Origin: Meridianimarinicoccus sp. MJW13
Lineage (GTDB): Bacteria; Pseudomonadota; Alphaproteobacteria; Rhodobacterales; Rhodobacteraceae
NCBI RefSeq assembly: GCF_014901205.1
Contig: NZ_JACNMU010000005.1
Location: forward strand, 248,001-312,000
Length of the DNA: 64,000 nucleotides
Direction: 5' to 3'
Shown here: positions 46,348 through 56,217 of the stretch, one piece after another
Layout of the letters: every line of letters starts with the position of its first letter
How positions within the stretch are numbered: position 1 is the first letter of the stretch
The notes under the pieces: generated by a model
The model's database searches: none
What the model was told of the DNA's origin: nothing
The model's input: only the letters and a program-made list of their open reading frames with translations
Position numbers and translations under genes: made by a program

Positions 46348-46491
46348 GTCCTGTTCTCCGCCCTGATCACTCCGGCGCATGCGCGCCCTTGCGTCCAACC
46401 ATAGAGCCACTGGCATCCAGCACGGAAGTACATTTCCGACATGGCGAAATTGGGATGCGCCAGAATTGCCCGCCACGCCCGGCGCCGGCGC

Positions 46492-46533
46492 AAAAAAAAG
46501 ACCCCCCGCGGCCCGGCAGGGCAGCGAGGGGTC
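46492..46533 (-). terminator. intrinsic terminator behind ftsH
   Basis: On the minus strand GACCCCTCGC pairs with GCGGGGGGTC (one mismatch region), followed by eight T. It lies 23 bp past the ftsH stop and ends the long ruv-tol-ftsH run, just before the fhs promoter region. Confidence 0.92.
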
Positions 46534-46555
46534 GAATTTCGGGATCCGGCGTCGA

Positions 46556-48475
46556 TCAGCTGGAGGGTTCAGGCTCCATCCCGTTCTCGCCGCCGGGCTT
46601 GTTGCGCGGCTTGGTCTTGGGAATGGCGGTGATCGACGGCGCATTGCCCGAAGGCGTGTCGTCGTCATCCTCGCCCCGGTTCAGCGGCTCGCCCGCCATC
46701 GCCTTGGTGATCTCGGACCCGGTGAGGGTTTCGTATTCCAGCAGCGCTTCGGCCAGACGATGATGCTCTTCGGCATGTTCGGTCAGGATGCGCTTGGCCT
46801 CCTCATAGCCTTCGTCCACCAGCTTGCGCACTTCCTCGTCGATCCGCCGCTGGGTTTCCGGCGACACGTTCGACTGGCCCTGATAGGGGCCCAGGAAGCT
46901 TTCCTGTTCGTTGGCATAGTCGATGTTGCCCAGGTCGTCCGAAAAGCCGAACTGCGTGACCATGGCCCGCGCAATACGCGACACCTGCTGAATGTCCGAA
47001 GCCGCGCCCGAGGTCACGTTTTCCTTCCCGAAGATCAGTTCCTCGGCCACCTTGCCGCCCATCGCCATGGCGATCTTGGACTTGTACTTGGTGTAGGTGA
47101 CGCTCAACTGGTCCCGTTCCGGCAGCGACATGACCAGACCCAATGCCCGGCCGCGCGGAATGATCGTCGCCTTGTGGATCGGATCATGCTGCGGAACATG
47201 AAGCCCCACCACCGCGTGCCCAGCTTCGTGATAGGCGGTCAGCTTCTTTTCATCCTCGCTCATGACCATGGATCGGCGCTCGGCCCCCATCATCACCTTG
47301 TCCTTGGCGCTTTCGAAATCTTCCATGGTCACGAAACGCCGTCCGATGCGCGCCGCCATCAGGGCTGATTCGTTTACAAGGTTCGCCAGATCGGCGCCCG
47401 AGAAGCCCGGCGTGCCGCGCGCGATGATGCGCAGATCCACGTCGGGGCCCAGCGGTACCTTGCGGGCGTGAACGCCCAGGATCTTCTCACGGCCCTTGAT
47501 GTCGGGATTGGGCACCTGCACCTGGCGGTCGAAGCGGCCGGGGCGCAGCAGCGCCGGGTCCAGAACGTCAGGCCGGTTGGTGGCCGCGACGATGATGATG
47601 CCCTCGTTGGCTTCAAAGCCGTCCATCTCGACCAGCAGCTGGTTCAGGGTCTGTTCCCGCTCGTCGTTGCCGCCGCCATAGCCCACGCCACGGGACCGGC
47701 CCACGGCGTCGATCTCGTCGATGAAGACGATGCAGGGGGCGTTTTTCTTGGCCTGTTCGAACATGTCACGCACACGCGACGCGCCGACACCGACGAACAT
47801 TTCCACGAAATCCGAGCCCGAAATGGTGAAGAAGGGCACGCCCGCTTCGCCTGCGATGGCCCGCGCCAGCAGCGTCTTACCGGTGCCCGGAGGGCCGACC
47901 AGAAGGGCGCCTTTCGGAATTTTGCCGCCCAGACGGGAAAATTTCTGCGGATTGCGCAGGAATTCGACGATTTCTTCCAGTTCTTCCTTGGCCTCGTCGA
48001 TGCCCGCCACATCGTCGAAGGTGACGCGTCCGTGCTTTTCGGTCAGAAGCTTGGCCTTGGATTTGCCAAAGCCCATGGCCCCGCCGCGTCCGCCGCCCTG
48101 CATCCGGTTCATGAAATAGATCCAGACGCCGATCAGCAGCAGGAATGGCAGGAACGTCATCAGCAGGGTGGTAAAGCCCGACTGTTCCTGCGGGCGCGCG
48201 CTGACGGCCACTTCGTTGACGATCAGCATGTCTGCGACCTGGCTGCCCTGGGGCACGATCGTGACGTAGTCCTGCCCGTCGTTGCCGCGGAACAGAACCT
48301 TCTCGCCATCCAGGGTGACAGAGCTGACCTCTTTGTTTTCGACGGCCTGCACGAAGTCGGAATAGCTGATCGACCGCGACGACATCGTCGACTGGCCACC
48401 CGAGAACAGGTTGAACAGCGCAAGAATCAGCAGGAACAGCACCACCCAGAAGGCGATATTACGAGCGTTTCCCAA
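46556..48475 (-). CDS. ftsH: ATP-dependent zinc metalloprotease FtsH
   Basis: 639 residues. Two TM helices (residues 7-24, 102-121) flank a periplasmic domain. Walker A GPPGTGKT at 194-201, Walker B in [14 protein letters not shown] region, and the zinc motif HEAGH at about 415. It degrades membrane and regulatory proteins. The start is TTG at 48475, backed by AAAGGAGA six bases upstream; no ATG fits as well. The run continues from tilS with a 70-bp gap. Confidence 0.97.
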   Translation of the reverse strand: MGNARNIAFWVVLFLLILALFNLFSGGQSTMSSRSISYSDFVQAVENKEVSSVTLDGEKVLFRGNDGQDYVTIVPQGSQVADMLIVNEVAVSARPQEQSGFTTLLMTFLPFLLLIGVWIYFMNRMQGGGRGGAMGFGKSKAKLLTEKHGRVTFDDVAGIDEAKEELEEIVEFLRNPQKFSRLGGKIPKGALLVGPPGTGKTLLARAIAGEAGVPFFTISGSDFVEMFVGVGASRVRDMFEQAKKNAPCIVFIDEIDAVGRSRGVGYGGGNDEREQTLNQLLVEMDGFEANEGIIIVAATNRPDVLDPALLRPGRFDRQVQVPNPDIKGREKILGVHARKVPLGPDVDLRIIARGTPGFSGADLANLVNESALMAARIGRRFVTMEDFESAKDKVMMGAERRSMVMSEDEKKLTAYHEAGHAVVGLHVPQHDPIHKATIIPRGRALGLVMSLPERDQLSVTYTKYKSKIAMAMGGKVAEELIFGKENVTSGAASDIQQVSRIARAMVTQFGFSDDLGNIDYANEQESFLGPYQGQSNVSPETQRRIDEEVRKLVDEGYEEAKRILTEHAEEHHRLAEALLEYETLTGSEITKAMAGEPLNRGEDDDDTPSGNAPSITAIPKTKPRNKPGGENGMEPEPSS

Positions 48476-48545
48476 GGGGATCTCCTTTGTGGATGCGGCA
48501 ATGGCCGCAAGTCTTCCCCTTAAGATAAGGAACCCACGCGCCAGT

Positions 48546-49811
48546 TCAATCAGGTTTCAGCACTGCAGCGAACGCAGAGACCCTTGATTGGGCCGTAGCG
48601 CGCCATTGAGGCGCCCCTGTCCGGGCCCCCGGAACCGCCGGCGCGGCCAGCAGATCGCCGTCCCACCACAGGCCCGGAAGCGCCTGCGCCACGGCGAAGG
48701 GAAGCCCCATTTCGCGCCATTGCGGGAAGCGCGCAAGGCCGGGTTCGCCCAGTGGCGCGACGGTGATCTCCGGGTCGAAAGCCCCTTCGATCTTCCAGCG
48801 GCCATCCCACAGGCCGACCGGCAGCGGTTCGGGGGCCAGGGCGGCGGGTTCGCGGGTGATCCACAGACGCCCGCGCGCCGGCACCAGAAGGCAGCCGTGC
48901 AGCGTCGCAACCCTGCCCGCGGTCGCCTGTGCCTCGGCCTGTTGCAGGGCCGACAGGCGGGGGCGGTAGGCGGTGCCAGCCAGGGTGCACAGCGCCCCGG
49001 AGAGCAGCCGCCAGCGGGTCTCGTCGGGCAACCCCGCCAGTCCGGCGGCGTCAAGATGCAGCACCCCGGCCTCAGATCCGGCCAGCCGTTCGGCCGCCGT
49101 GACGGCCAGATCCGCCAGAACCGCGCGGGCAGCGGCCATACGGGTGGCGGTTTCGGCCAGCCGATCGACCTCCAGCCCCGGCAGCGGCGGATCGGCCAGC
49201 AGCGCCCGCGCCCGCACCCGGTCGAAGCGACGATCGGCATTGCTGGGATCTTCCGCCCAGGGCTGATCGCGCCGGGTCAGTTCATCCCGCAATTCGTCCC
49301 GCCGGACCTGCAACAGCGGGCGCAGCCATGTGACACCCCGCGCCGCATCGGGACGGCTTGGCGCCATCGCCGACAGCCCGTCAACGCCCGAGCCGCGCGC
49401 CAGCCGCAACAGCACGGTTTCCGCCTGATCGTCGCGGGTGTGGGCCAGCGCCACCTGCGGGATGCCGCGCTGCCGGGCCCAGCCGGCGATCAGGTCCAGC
49501 CGCGCGGTGCGGGCGCGCGCCGCCAGATTGCCGCTGTCGCCGTCTGCGTCGGTCCAGCGCAGGATGTCATGGGGAAGGCTCAAATTGCGGGCGGTCTGCT
49601 GCACCAGTGCGGCCTCTTCGGCGGCTTCGGGGCGCAACCCGTGATCCACGGTGACCACAGCAAGGTCGCAGGGATGCCCGCGCGCCCAGTCGGCCAGCAG
49701 ATGCAGCAGCGCCATGGAATCGCCGCCGCCCGAGACCGCCACGCCGATCCGTTGCGGCGCGCCCTGCGGCAGCGCCGCCAGCGCCGCCGCCAGCCGCGCC
49801 GCTGGTGTCAC
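48546..49811 (-). CDS. tilS: tRNA(Ile)-lysidine synthetase
   Basis: 421 residues. The PP-loop motif SGGGDS is at 27-32, [13 protein letters not shown] and [27 protein letters not shown] follow. It changes the wobble C of tRNA-Ile (CAU) to lysidine. Start GTG 49811 overlaps the cpoB stop as GTGA. The tol-pal-cpoB-tilS-ftsH order is standard for the group. Confidence 0.94.
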   Translation of the reverse strand: MTPAARLAAALAALPQGAPQRIGVAVSGGGDSMALLHLLADWARGHPCDLAVVTVDHGLRPEAAEEAALVQQTARNLSLPHDILRWTDADGDSGNLAARARTARLDLIAGWARQRGIPQVALAHTRDDQAETVLLRLARGSGVDGLSAMAPSRPDAARGVTWLRPLLQVRRDELRDELTRRDQPWAEDPSNADRRFDRVRARALLADPPLPGLEVDRLAETATRMAAARAVLADLAVTAAERLAGSEAGVLHLDAAGLAGLPDETRWRLLSGALCTLAGTAYRPRLSALQQAEAQATAGRVATLHGCLLVPARGRLWITREPAALAPEPLPVGLWDGRWKIEGAFDPEITVAPLGEPGLARFPQWREMGLPFAVAQALPGLWWDGDLLAAPAVPGARTGAPQWRATAQSRVSAFAAVLKPD

Positions 49812-50620
49812 GAGCAGCTCAGGCCGCTCAACCGCGTTTCGGCCTGTGTGGCCGCCGTGGTGCCCGGAAACCCGGCCACGACCTGGCCCAGGGTGATGCA
49901 GGCCTCAGGCGTTTGGCCCAGCCCGGCCAGCGTATCGCCCAGCTTGAACAGCGCCTCGGCGGCAAGGCCGGGGTTTTCCAACTCGGCCAGCGTGTAGCTT
50001 TCCAGATAGGCGCGCCCCGCCTGCGTGGGATTGCCAAGGGCCGCCAGCGCATCGCCCCGGAACAGTTGCGCTTCGGCGGCCAGCGGGCTGCGCGGATAGG
50101 TGTCCACGAAACGGTTCAGCGCTTCATAGGCATCGGCGGGGGTGCCCTCCTTGGCCAGCTTCAGCGCGGCGTCGAAATCGGCCTGCTCGCCCACCGCCAG
50201 TTCGACTTCGGCGGGCGGCGGCACCGGATCGTTGGGCAGGGGCAGTTCGCCGCCCAGCGGCGGGGTCTGGCCCACGGCGCCCAGATCGCCGCCTTCCAAC
50301 TCGGTCAGGCGAAACTCCAGATCGCCGATGCGGTTGGTGCCGTCCTGCACGATGCGGTCGATGCGATGCACCATTTCCTCGCTCTGGGCGGTCAGGCGCT
50401 GCAACTCGGCCTCGATCGCGTCCAGCCGGGCCAGCGGCCCCTGCCCCAGCCCGCTGCCGCCCATGGCGGTGCCGGTGGTGGACAATTCGCGCTGCAGGCT
50501 GTCGATCTCGACCTTCAGCACGGTCAGATGCTGGCGGATGTCGGCCAGCGTTGCCGCCCGATCCTGGGCCAGCAGCACGCCGGGCCAGAGGATCAGGGCC
50601 AGCGCGAAGGCGCGGATCAT
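49808..50620 (-). CDS. cpoB: cell division coordinator CpoB/YbgF
   Basis: 270 residues with a signal peptide (IRAFALALILWPGVLLAQ), an N-terminal coiled coil (RQHLTVLKVEIDSLQREL), a linker, and a C-terminal TPR domain ending in YBGF-type repeats (FDAALKLAKEG, YPRSPLAAEAQLFRGDALAALG). It links Tol-Pal to cell-wall synthesis in the periplasm. Start overlaps the pal stop as ATGA. Confidence 0.94.
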   Translation of the reverse strand: MIRAFALALILWPGVLLAQDRAATLADIRQHLTVLKVEIDSLQRELSTTGTAMGGSGLGQGPLARLDAIEAELQRLTAQSEEMVHRIDRIVQDGTNRIGDLEFRLTELEGGDLGAVGQTPPLGGELPLPNDPVPPPAEVELAVGEQADFDAALKLAKEGTPADAYEALNRFVDTYPRSPLAAEAQLFRGDALAALGNPTQAGRAYLESYTLAELENPGLAAEALFKLGDTLAGLGQTPEACITLGQVVAGFPGTTAATQAETRLSGLSCS

Positions 50621-51105
50621 GAGGTGCCCCCGGCGGTCAGCACCGTGACGGCGCGGCGGTTTTTCTCATAGCAGGCCTCTTCCGAACAGACCTCCAGCGG
50701 GCGTTCCTTGCCATAGGTCAGGGTCCGAATGCGGCCCGGTGCAACCCCGGCCTCGACCAGCTGGTCACGCACGGCGGTGGCGCGGCGGGCGCCCAGGGCC
50801 AGGTTGTATTCCCGCGTGCCCTGTTCATCGGCGTGGCCTTCGACCACGGCGGTATAGGCCCCGTTGGCAGTCAGCCATTTGGCCTGCTGGTTCACCGTGG
50901 CACGGGCGCCGTCGGTCAGCACCGCCTGATCGACCGGAAACAGCACGCGGTCACCCACGGTCTGCTGGAAATAGGCCACCGAGCTTGGGTCGGCGGTGCT
51001 GCCCGGCGCGGCGGTCTGCCCCGTGCCCGAGCCGCCAAACGGATCGGAACAGGCGGCCAGCGCCACCAGTGCGCAAAGGGGAAGCAGTCGGGCAAATCGG
51101 GTCAT
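50617..51105 (-). CDS. pal: peptidoglycan-associated lipoprotein Pal
   Basis: 162 residues. The lipobox LVALAAC gives the lipidated Cys, followed by a short linker and an OmpA-like domain with VVEGHADEQGTREYNLALGARRA, which binds diaminopimelate in peptidoglycan. AGGA precedes ATG 51105; an upstream ATG would break the lipoprotein leader. 76 bp after tolB. Confidence 0.96.
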   Translation of the reverse strand: MTRFARLLPLCALVALAACSDPFGGSGTGQTAAPGSTADPSSVAYFQQTVGDRVLFPVDQAVLTDGARATVNQQAKWLTANGAYTAVVEGHADEQGTREYNLALGARRATAVRDQLVEAGVAPGRIRTLTYGKERPLEVCSEEACYEKNRRAVTVLTAGGTS

Positions 51106-51181
51106 GGGACAGATCCTGAAATCAAGCGGTGACATTTGGCGGGCAGGCTAGCAGCGCGCGGTGCGGATGCAAATGCGCAGG

Positions 51182-52516
51182 TTATTCAAGAAGCGGCGAC
51201 CAGGCCGGGTCCGAGGCCGCGCCGGGGGTCTTGACCCGCCGCAGGTTGCGCCCGGTGATATCTACGGAATAGAGCGATGGCTCGCCCCCCGCGCCGGCGG
51301 TTTCGCGGGTGAACATCACCACCCGGCCATTGGGCGCCCAGGTCGGGCCCTCGTCCAGGAACGAGGCCGTGAGCAGCCGTTCCTCGGAGCCGTCCACCCG
51401 CATCACGCCGATGTGGAACCGGCCCCGGTTCTGCTTGGTGAAGGCGATCAGATCGCCGCGCGGCGACCACACCGGCGTGCCATAGCGGCCCTGCCCGAAG
51501 GAAATCCGCCGCGGCTCCCCACCGCCCGCCGGCATGACGTACAGTTGCGGGCTGCCGGAACGGTCGGATTCAAAGACGATCTGCGACCCGTCCGGGGAAT
51601 AGCTGGGCGCGGTCTCGATCGACGGGGCGGTGGTCAGGCGTTTTCTCTCGCCACCGCTCAGGGGCAGCGAGAAGATATCGGTGTTGCCGCCGACGGCCAT
51701 CGAGAACAGCACGCTTTTGCCGTCCGGCGCATAGCGCGGCGAGAAGGTCATGCCCTCGGGCTGGCCTTCCAGCGGGCGGCTTTCCAGCGTCCGGGTGTCC
51801 AGCCGCGTCACTTGCGGAAACCCCGTGGCGTAGGAGGTATAGAGCACTTCCGAGCCATCCGCCGAGATCCGCGGCGCCAGCACCAGAGTCTGGCTGTCGG
51901 TCAAAAAGCCCTGGTTCTCGCCGTCGTAATCCATCACCGCCAGCCGCTTCTGGCGGGCGTTCTTTGGGCCGGTTTCGGAGACAAAGACCAAGCGGCTGTC
52001 GAAATAGCCGCCCTCGCCGGTGATCCGCGAATAGACCTGATCGGCGACCTTGTGACCCAACCGCCGCCAGGCATTGGCGGTGCCGGTGAATTGCAGCCCC
52101 TCGCCCAGGGGCGCCTCGGAAAACGTATCGAACAGGCGGAACTTCACGGTGATCCGGTCGCCCTGCACCGTCACTGCGCCGACGACCAGACCCTGCGCAT
52201 TGATCGCCTTCCAGTCGGCGTATTGCACCGGCGCGTTGAAATTGGTGACCTGCGAGATGAAGGCGGTTTCGGAAATCGGCCGGAACAGCCCGCTGCCCTC
52301 CAGATCCGACGCCACCACGGCGGTGATGTCGCGCGCCAGTTGCGGGGCGGCGTTGCCCTCGACCACGAAGGGCGCGATGGCGATGGGCAGCGGCTCGATC
52401 ACGCCTTCTGTGATCTCGATCCTGAGTGGTCCCTGCCCGGTCTGGGCATGGAGCGGAGCGGAGAACAGGGTCAGAAGGGTGGAGGCCAGAACGGCCAGAA
52501 CACGGGTCCGGGTCAT
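51182..52516 (-). CDS. tolB: Tol-Pal system protein TolB
   Basis: 444 residues with a signal peptide ending LHAQ, an N-terminal alpha/beta domain ([30 protein letters not shown]), and a six-bladed propeller with repeated DGSQ/SPDG motifs ([16 protein letters not shown]). TolB binds Pal. ATGA overlap with tolA. Confidence 0.96.
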   Translation of the reverse strand: MTRTRVLAVLASTLLTLFSAPLHAQTGQGPLRIEITEGVIEPLPIAIAPFVVEGNAAPQLARDITAVVASDLEGSGLFRPISETAFISQVTNFNAPVQYADWKAINAQGLVVGAVTVQGDRITVKFRLFDTFSEAPLGEGLQFTGTANAWRRLGHKVADQVYSRITGEGGYFDSRLVFVSETGPKNARQKRLAVMDYDGENQGFLTDSQTLVLAPRISADGSEVLYTSYATGFPQVTRLDTRTLESRPLEGQPEGMTFSPRYAPDGKSVLFSMAVGGNTDIFSLPLSGGERKRLTTAPSIETAPSYSPDGSQIVFESDRSGSPQLYVMPAGGGEPRRISFGQGRYGTPVWSPRGDLIAFTKQNRGRFHIGVMRVDGSEERLLTASFLDEGPTWAPNGRVVMFTRETAGAGGEPSLYSVDITGRNLRRVKTPGAASDPAWSPLLE

Positions 52517-53517
52517 TTGCGGCGCATCCTTTCGGGGTTGAAGGTCATCTCGATGGTTTGCCACTGGTCATACTTCTCGGGCGGCAGGTCGAACGGCTGA
52601 CAGCGCAGGATCGCGCGGCGCGCGGTCTCATAGGCTTGCTGGGCCGCCGTTTCCCCGCCCCCCTCGTACGACACCATCCGCAGGTTCGAGGGGCGTCCGT
52701 CAAGCCCCATCTCCATCGCGACCACCACCGTGACCTTGGCCGCATCGGTGCCCAGCGAGGAAAAATTCCAGCATTGGCCCACGGCCACGCGCAGTCCTTC
52801 CCGCTCGCCCTGCGTCAGCGGTGGGCCGGAGGCGGCGGGGGCCGTGGCGGTCTCGGCCTCGGTTTCCGGCGCGGCCAGCGCCTCGGCCAGGGCTGCAGCG
52901 ACGGGGTCTTGGGCAGCGGGCTGTTCGGGGGCGGGGTCGGCGGGCGCGGGATCGGGCTGCGGATCCGGCTGCGGCGGGCGGCGGCGCGGCACCTGCACGG
53001 TGACCGGCGCCAGCGCGGTCTCTGTAGCCTCGGTTACGATCTCGGGGGCGGCGGCTTCGGGGGCTGTGGCCTCCTGCTCTTCGGCCTCAACGGCCTCGGG
53101 GGCGGGATCGGGGACGGCTTCCACCGCCTCCTGCCGCTCGGGGGCTTCCGGCAGGTCCTCGGGCAGTTGCGGCTGCGGCACGGGCGCGACCCGGTCCACC
53201 GGCGGCGGTGCGGGCAGATCGGGCAATGGCTCGGCCTCGGGCAGCGGCTCCGGCTCCGGCGCGGGATCGGAGGGCGTCGGTGTCTCGGGCGGCGTATCGG
53301 CGGCCGGGGCGGCAGGGATCTCGGGGGCCGAGGCAGCCTCGATCGGCGCCGGGGTGTCCACCAGCGCGCCGGGGCTAAGGGCGGCGGCATCGATCAGGGT
53401 CACGTCGACCGCGCCCAGCGGTTCGGGCGGGGTCTGCCCGGCAAAGGGCCAGCCCACCAGCGCCACGAGGATCAGCGCCCCATGCCCGCCCAGCGAGAGT
53501 TTGAGACCGGTCTGCAT
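52513..53517 (-). CDS. tolA: TolA-like cell envelope protein
   Basis: 334 residues. One N-terminal TM segment ([19 protein letters not shown]), then a long Pro/Glu/Ala-rich extended region (about residues 45-240), then a small C-terminal domain with [32 protein letters not shown], the TolA/TonB-type end. It bridges the inner membrane TolQR and the periplasm. The low-complexity stretch is variable between strains, so only the ends are informative. Confidence 0.9.
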   Translation of the reverse strand: MQTGLKLSLGGHGALILVALVGWPFAGQTPPEPLGAVDVTLIDAAALSPGALVDTPAPIEAASAPEIPAAPAADTPPETPTPSDPAPEPEPLPEAEPLPDLPAPPPVDRVAPVPQPQLPEDLPEAPERQEAVEAVPDPAPEAVEAEEQEATAPEAAAPEIVTEATETALAPVTVQVPRRRPPQPDPQPDPAPADPAPEQPAAQDPVAAALAEALAAPETEAETATAPAASGPPLTQGEREGLRVAVGQCWNFSSLGTDAAKVTVVVAMEMGLDGRPSNLRMVSYEGGGETAAQQAYETARRAILRCQPFDLPPEKYDQWQTIEMTFNPERMRRK

Positions 53518-53522
53518 CGGCC

Positions 53523-54011
<489 letters not shown>

Positions 54012-54013
54012 GC

Positions 54014-54682
54014 TCAGGCACTCTCGCGCGACAGAAGCGTGGCGAATTCATCGGCGAACACCTCGTAGCCGCCCACCAGCCGCGCGCTTTCGGATGTCAG
54101 CTTGTTGTAGAAGATCACCGCCGGGATGGCTGCCAGCAGGCCGATGCCGGTGGCCAGCAGCGCCTCGGAGATGCCCGGCGCCACCACCGCAAGATTGGTG
54201 GACTGGCTGACCGCGATCTGTTCGAAACTGTGCATGATGCCCCAGACCGTGCCGAACAGCCCGATGAAGGGCGCGGTCGAGCCCACGGTGGCCAGGAACG
54301 GCAGACCCGCGTTCAGACGCTCGGCCTCGCGCGCGATGGCCACATCCATGTTGCGGTCGATGCGCATCGAGGCGCCGGGGATCATCGCGCCGTCGGTCTT
54401 GTAGCTGCGCTGCCATTCGGTCATGCCGGCCACGAAGATCCGCTCGGGCGCGTTGCGCGGCTTGTCGGCCACGTCGGAATAAAGCCCGTCCAGCGGCTCG
54501 CCCGACCAGAAGGCGCGGTCGAATTTCTTCGCGGCGCGCTTGGCGCTGCGGAACGCAAGATGCTTCTGTATGATGATGGCCCAGCTGTAGACCGAGGCGG
54601 CCAGCAGCAGCAGCATGACAAGTTTCACCGTCAGGGTGGCGCGGGCGAACAGCGCCCAGAGCGTGAAGTCGATCGGGTCCAT
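54014..54682 (-). CDS. tolQ: Tol-Pal protein TolQ
   Basis: 222 residues with three TM segments: VKLVMLLLLAASVYSWAIII, FLATVGSTAPFIGLFGTVWGIM, and LLATGIGLLAAIPAVIFYNK. The last two have the ExbB/TolQ proton channel motifs. It forms the motor with TolR. First gene of the tolQRAB unit; 87 bp after ybgC. Confidence 0.96.
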   Translation of the reverse strand: MDPIDFTLWALFARATLTVKLVMLLLLAASVYSWAIIIQKHLAFRSAKRAAKKFDRAFWSGEPLDGLYSDVADKPRNAPERIFVAGMTEWQRSYKTDGAMIPGASMRIDRNMDVAIAREAERLNAGLPFLATVGSTAPFIGLFGTVWGIMHSFEQIAVSQSTNLAVVAPGISEALLATGIGLLAAIPAVIFYNKLTSESARLVGGYEVFADEFATLLSRESA

Positions 54683-54769
54683 GAATTCTGCCTGTATTCG
54701 CGCGGCTCTGCGGCCGGTCGGGTTGCGCCAGTCTACTCGAACCGGGCAGACTTGGCTATGACAAGCGCG

Positions 54770-55180
54770 TTATTCAAGCACCCGGTCCAGGCGCGCGCAA
54801 AGATCCGCCGGAACACGGGTGGGCCTGCCGTCCTCGGTCATTGCCGCAAGGGTGACCTGCGCCTGAAACAGCGTCTCGCCGCCGCGCAGTACGGCCTGGG
54901 TCATGAAGATGCGCGCGCCCTTGATAGCCGAAAGGTGGGTTTCCACGGTCAGCAGATCGTCGAAGACGGCCGGGGCCAGATAGTCGGCCTCGACCCGCCG
55001 GGCGGCGAAGACGACGCCGGTCTGCGCCTTGTAGACCCCCTGATCGACACCCCTTGCGCGCAGGAACTCGGTCCGGCCGCGCTCGATGAATTTCAGGTAG
55101 TTGGCGTAATAGACGATGCCCGCAAGGTCGGTGTCTTCATAGTAGACGCGGATCTGGATCTGGTCGGCGGTCTGGGTCAC
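54770..55180 (-). CDS. ybgC: acyl-CoA thioester hydrolase YbgC
   Basis: 136 residues with a hotdog fold: VYYEDTDLAGIVYYANYLKFIERGRTEFLR holds the active Asp (EDTDxxG). It is the usual companion of tolQRAB and may act in phospholipid metabolism. The GTG start at 55180 (VTQTADQ) has GAGG upstream and overlaps the CDF gene stop as GTGA. Confidence 0.95.
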   Translation of the reverse strand: MTQTADQIQIRVYYEDTDLAGIVYYANYLKFIERGRTEFLRARGVDQGVYKAQTGVVFAARRVEADYLAPAVFDDLLTVETHLSAIKGARIFMTQAVLRGGETLFQAQVTLAAMTEDGRPTRVPADLCARLDRVLE

Positions 55181-56151
55181 GCGGGGGCCTCGGTCGGGTC
55201 GGGATGGATCTGGGCCAGCGACAGGTCGCGGCCCGCTTCGGTGGGCACCAGAACGCAATCAACGCGCCCCAGCACCGGGTACAGGGCCTTTTTGACAGCA
55301 TGGGTGGCCGCGTCAACCCGCCGGCCCGTGACCGGCCGGGCGGGCCGCACATACAGGATCATCTGGAATCGCCGACCCTGCTTGATCAGGGATATCTCAC
55401 AGATGGACAGGCCCAGCGACTCCAGCGCCGGGATGATCGCGGTTTCGGCGGTGGCCAGAACATCCGGCGCGGCGGTGACGCCCGCCAGTTCGGACAACCC
55501 GCCACGGAATTCGCGCCAGTACAGGCTGATCGAGATGCCGCACAGGAAGATGACCACCAGCGAATCCATGATCGGCGCCACCCAGGCCAGCGGCGTTGTG
55601 GACAGATACGGCCCCAGCGACAGCCCGGCCCCGGCGGCCAGCGTGATGAACCCGTCATAGCGTGCCGCCAGCATCTCCAGCCGCAGTATGTCGCTGATGC
55701 GTCCGCTGCGGATCCAGGCGAAGTAGTTGATCCCCGCCAGTCCCAGGCAGGTGGCGCAGATCCCCACGAAATAGACGACGATCACGTCGAAATGCAGCGG
55801 CGGCATCTCGGCCCCGGCGGCGTAGCGGGCGATGTTCATGCCCGCACTGGTGATGCCGAACATCACCAGCCCCAGCAGCAGGAGCGAGCGGAAGGTCTGG
55901 TAGATGGATTCGTCCACCGCGTAGCCCATGGGCCGGGTGTCATCCGCCCCGCGTCGCGTGTTGCCGCTGATCCGGATCGCGACGATGGCCGACAGGAACC
56001 CGACCATCGAGAACAGTCCGTCCACCAGCAGCGCCTGCGAGTTCGACAACCACGCCGCCAACACGCCCGCGATGGCCATGCCGAGATTGGCCCATTTGCC
56101 AACCCGCAAGGCGCGCTGTTCCAGCCGGAAGGCGGCGGTTTCTGCCTGCAT
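55177..56151 (-). CDS. cation diffusion facilitator-like transporter
   Basis: 324 residues with six likely TM segments and a C-terminal cytoplasmic domain. NSQALLVDGLFSMVG in TM2 and EMLAARYDGFITL in TM5 correspond to the CDF metal site, but only one Asp of each pair is kept (Ser and Ala stand where Asp and His are usual). Metal transport is likely but the substrate or mechanism may differ. GTGA overlap with ybgC. Confidence 0.8.
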   Translation of the reverse strand: MQAETAAFRLEQRALRVGKWANLGMAIAGVLAAWLSNSQALLVDGLFSMVGFLSAIVAIRISGNTRRGADDTRPMGYAVDESIYQTFRSLLLLGLVMFGITSAGMNIARYAAGAEMPPLHFDVIVVYFVGICATCLGLAGINYFAWIRSGRISDILRLEMLAARYDGFITLAAGAGLSLGPYLSTTPLAWVAPIMDSLVVIFLCGISISLYWREFRGGLSELAGVTAAPDVLATAETAIIPALESLGLSICEISLIKQGRRFQMILYVRPARPVTGRRVDAATHAVKKALYPVLGRVDCVLVPTEAGRDLSLAQIHPDPTEAPA

Positions 56152-56217
56152 GGTGTGTGCTCCCCAAAATTCAGCGCAGGCTACGGGGCGCGGGCCGGGC
56201 TGGCAATCTGCGACCGC

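Noticed and set aside
31130-46442. The 12-mer CATTTCCGACAT shared between the ctaC upstream region and the fhs upstream region
   Set aside because: In 64 kb many shared 12-mers are expected by chance, and only one pair was seen.
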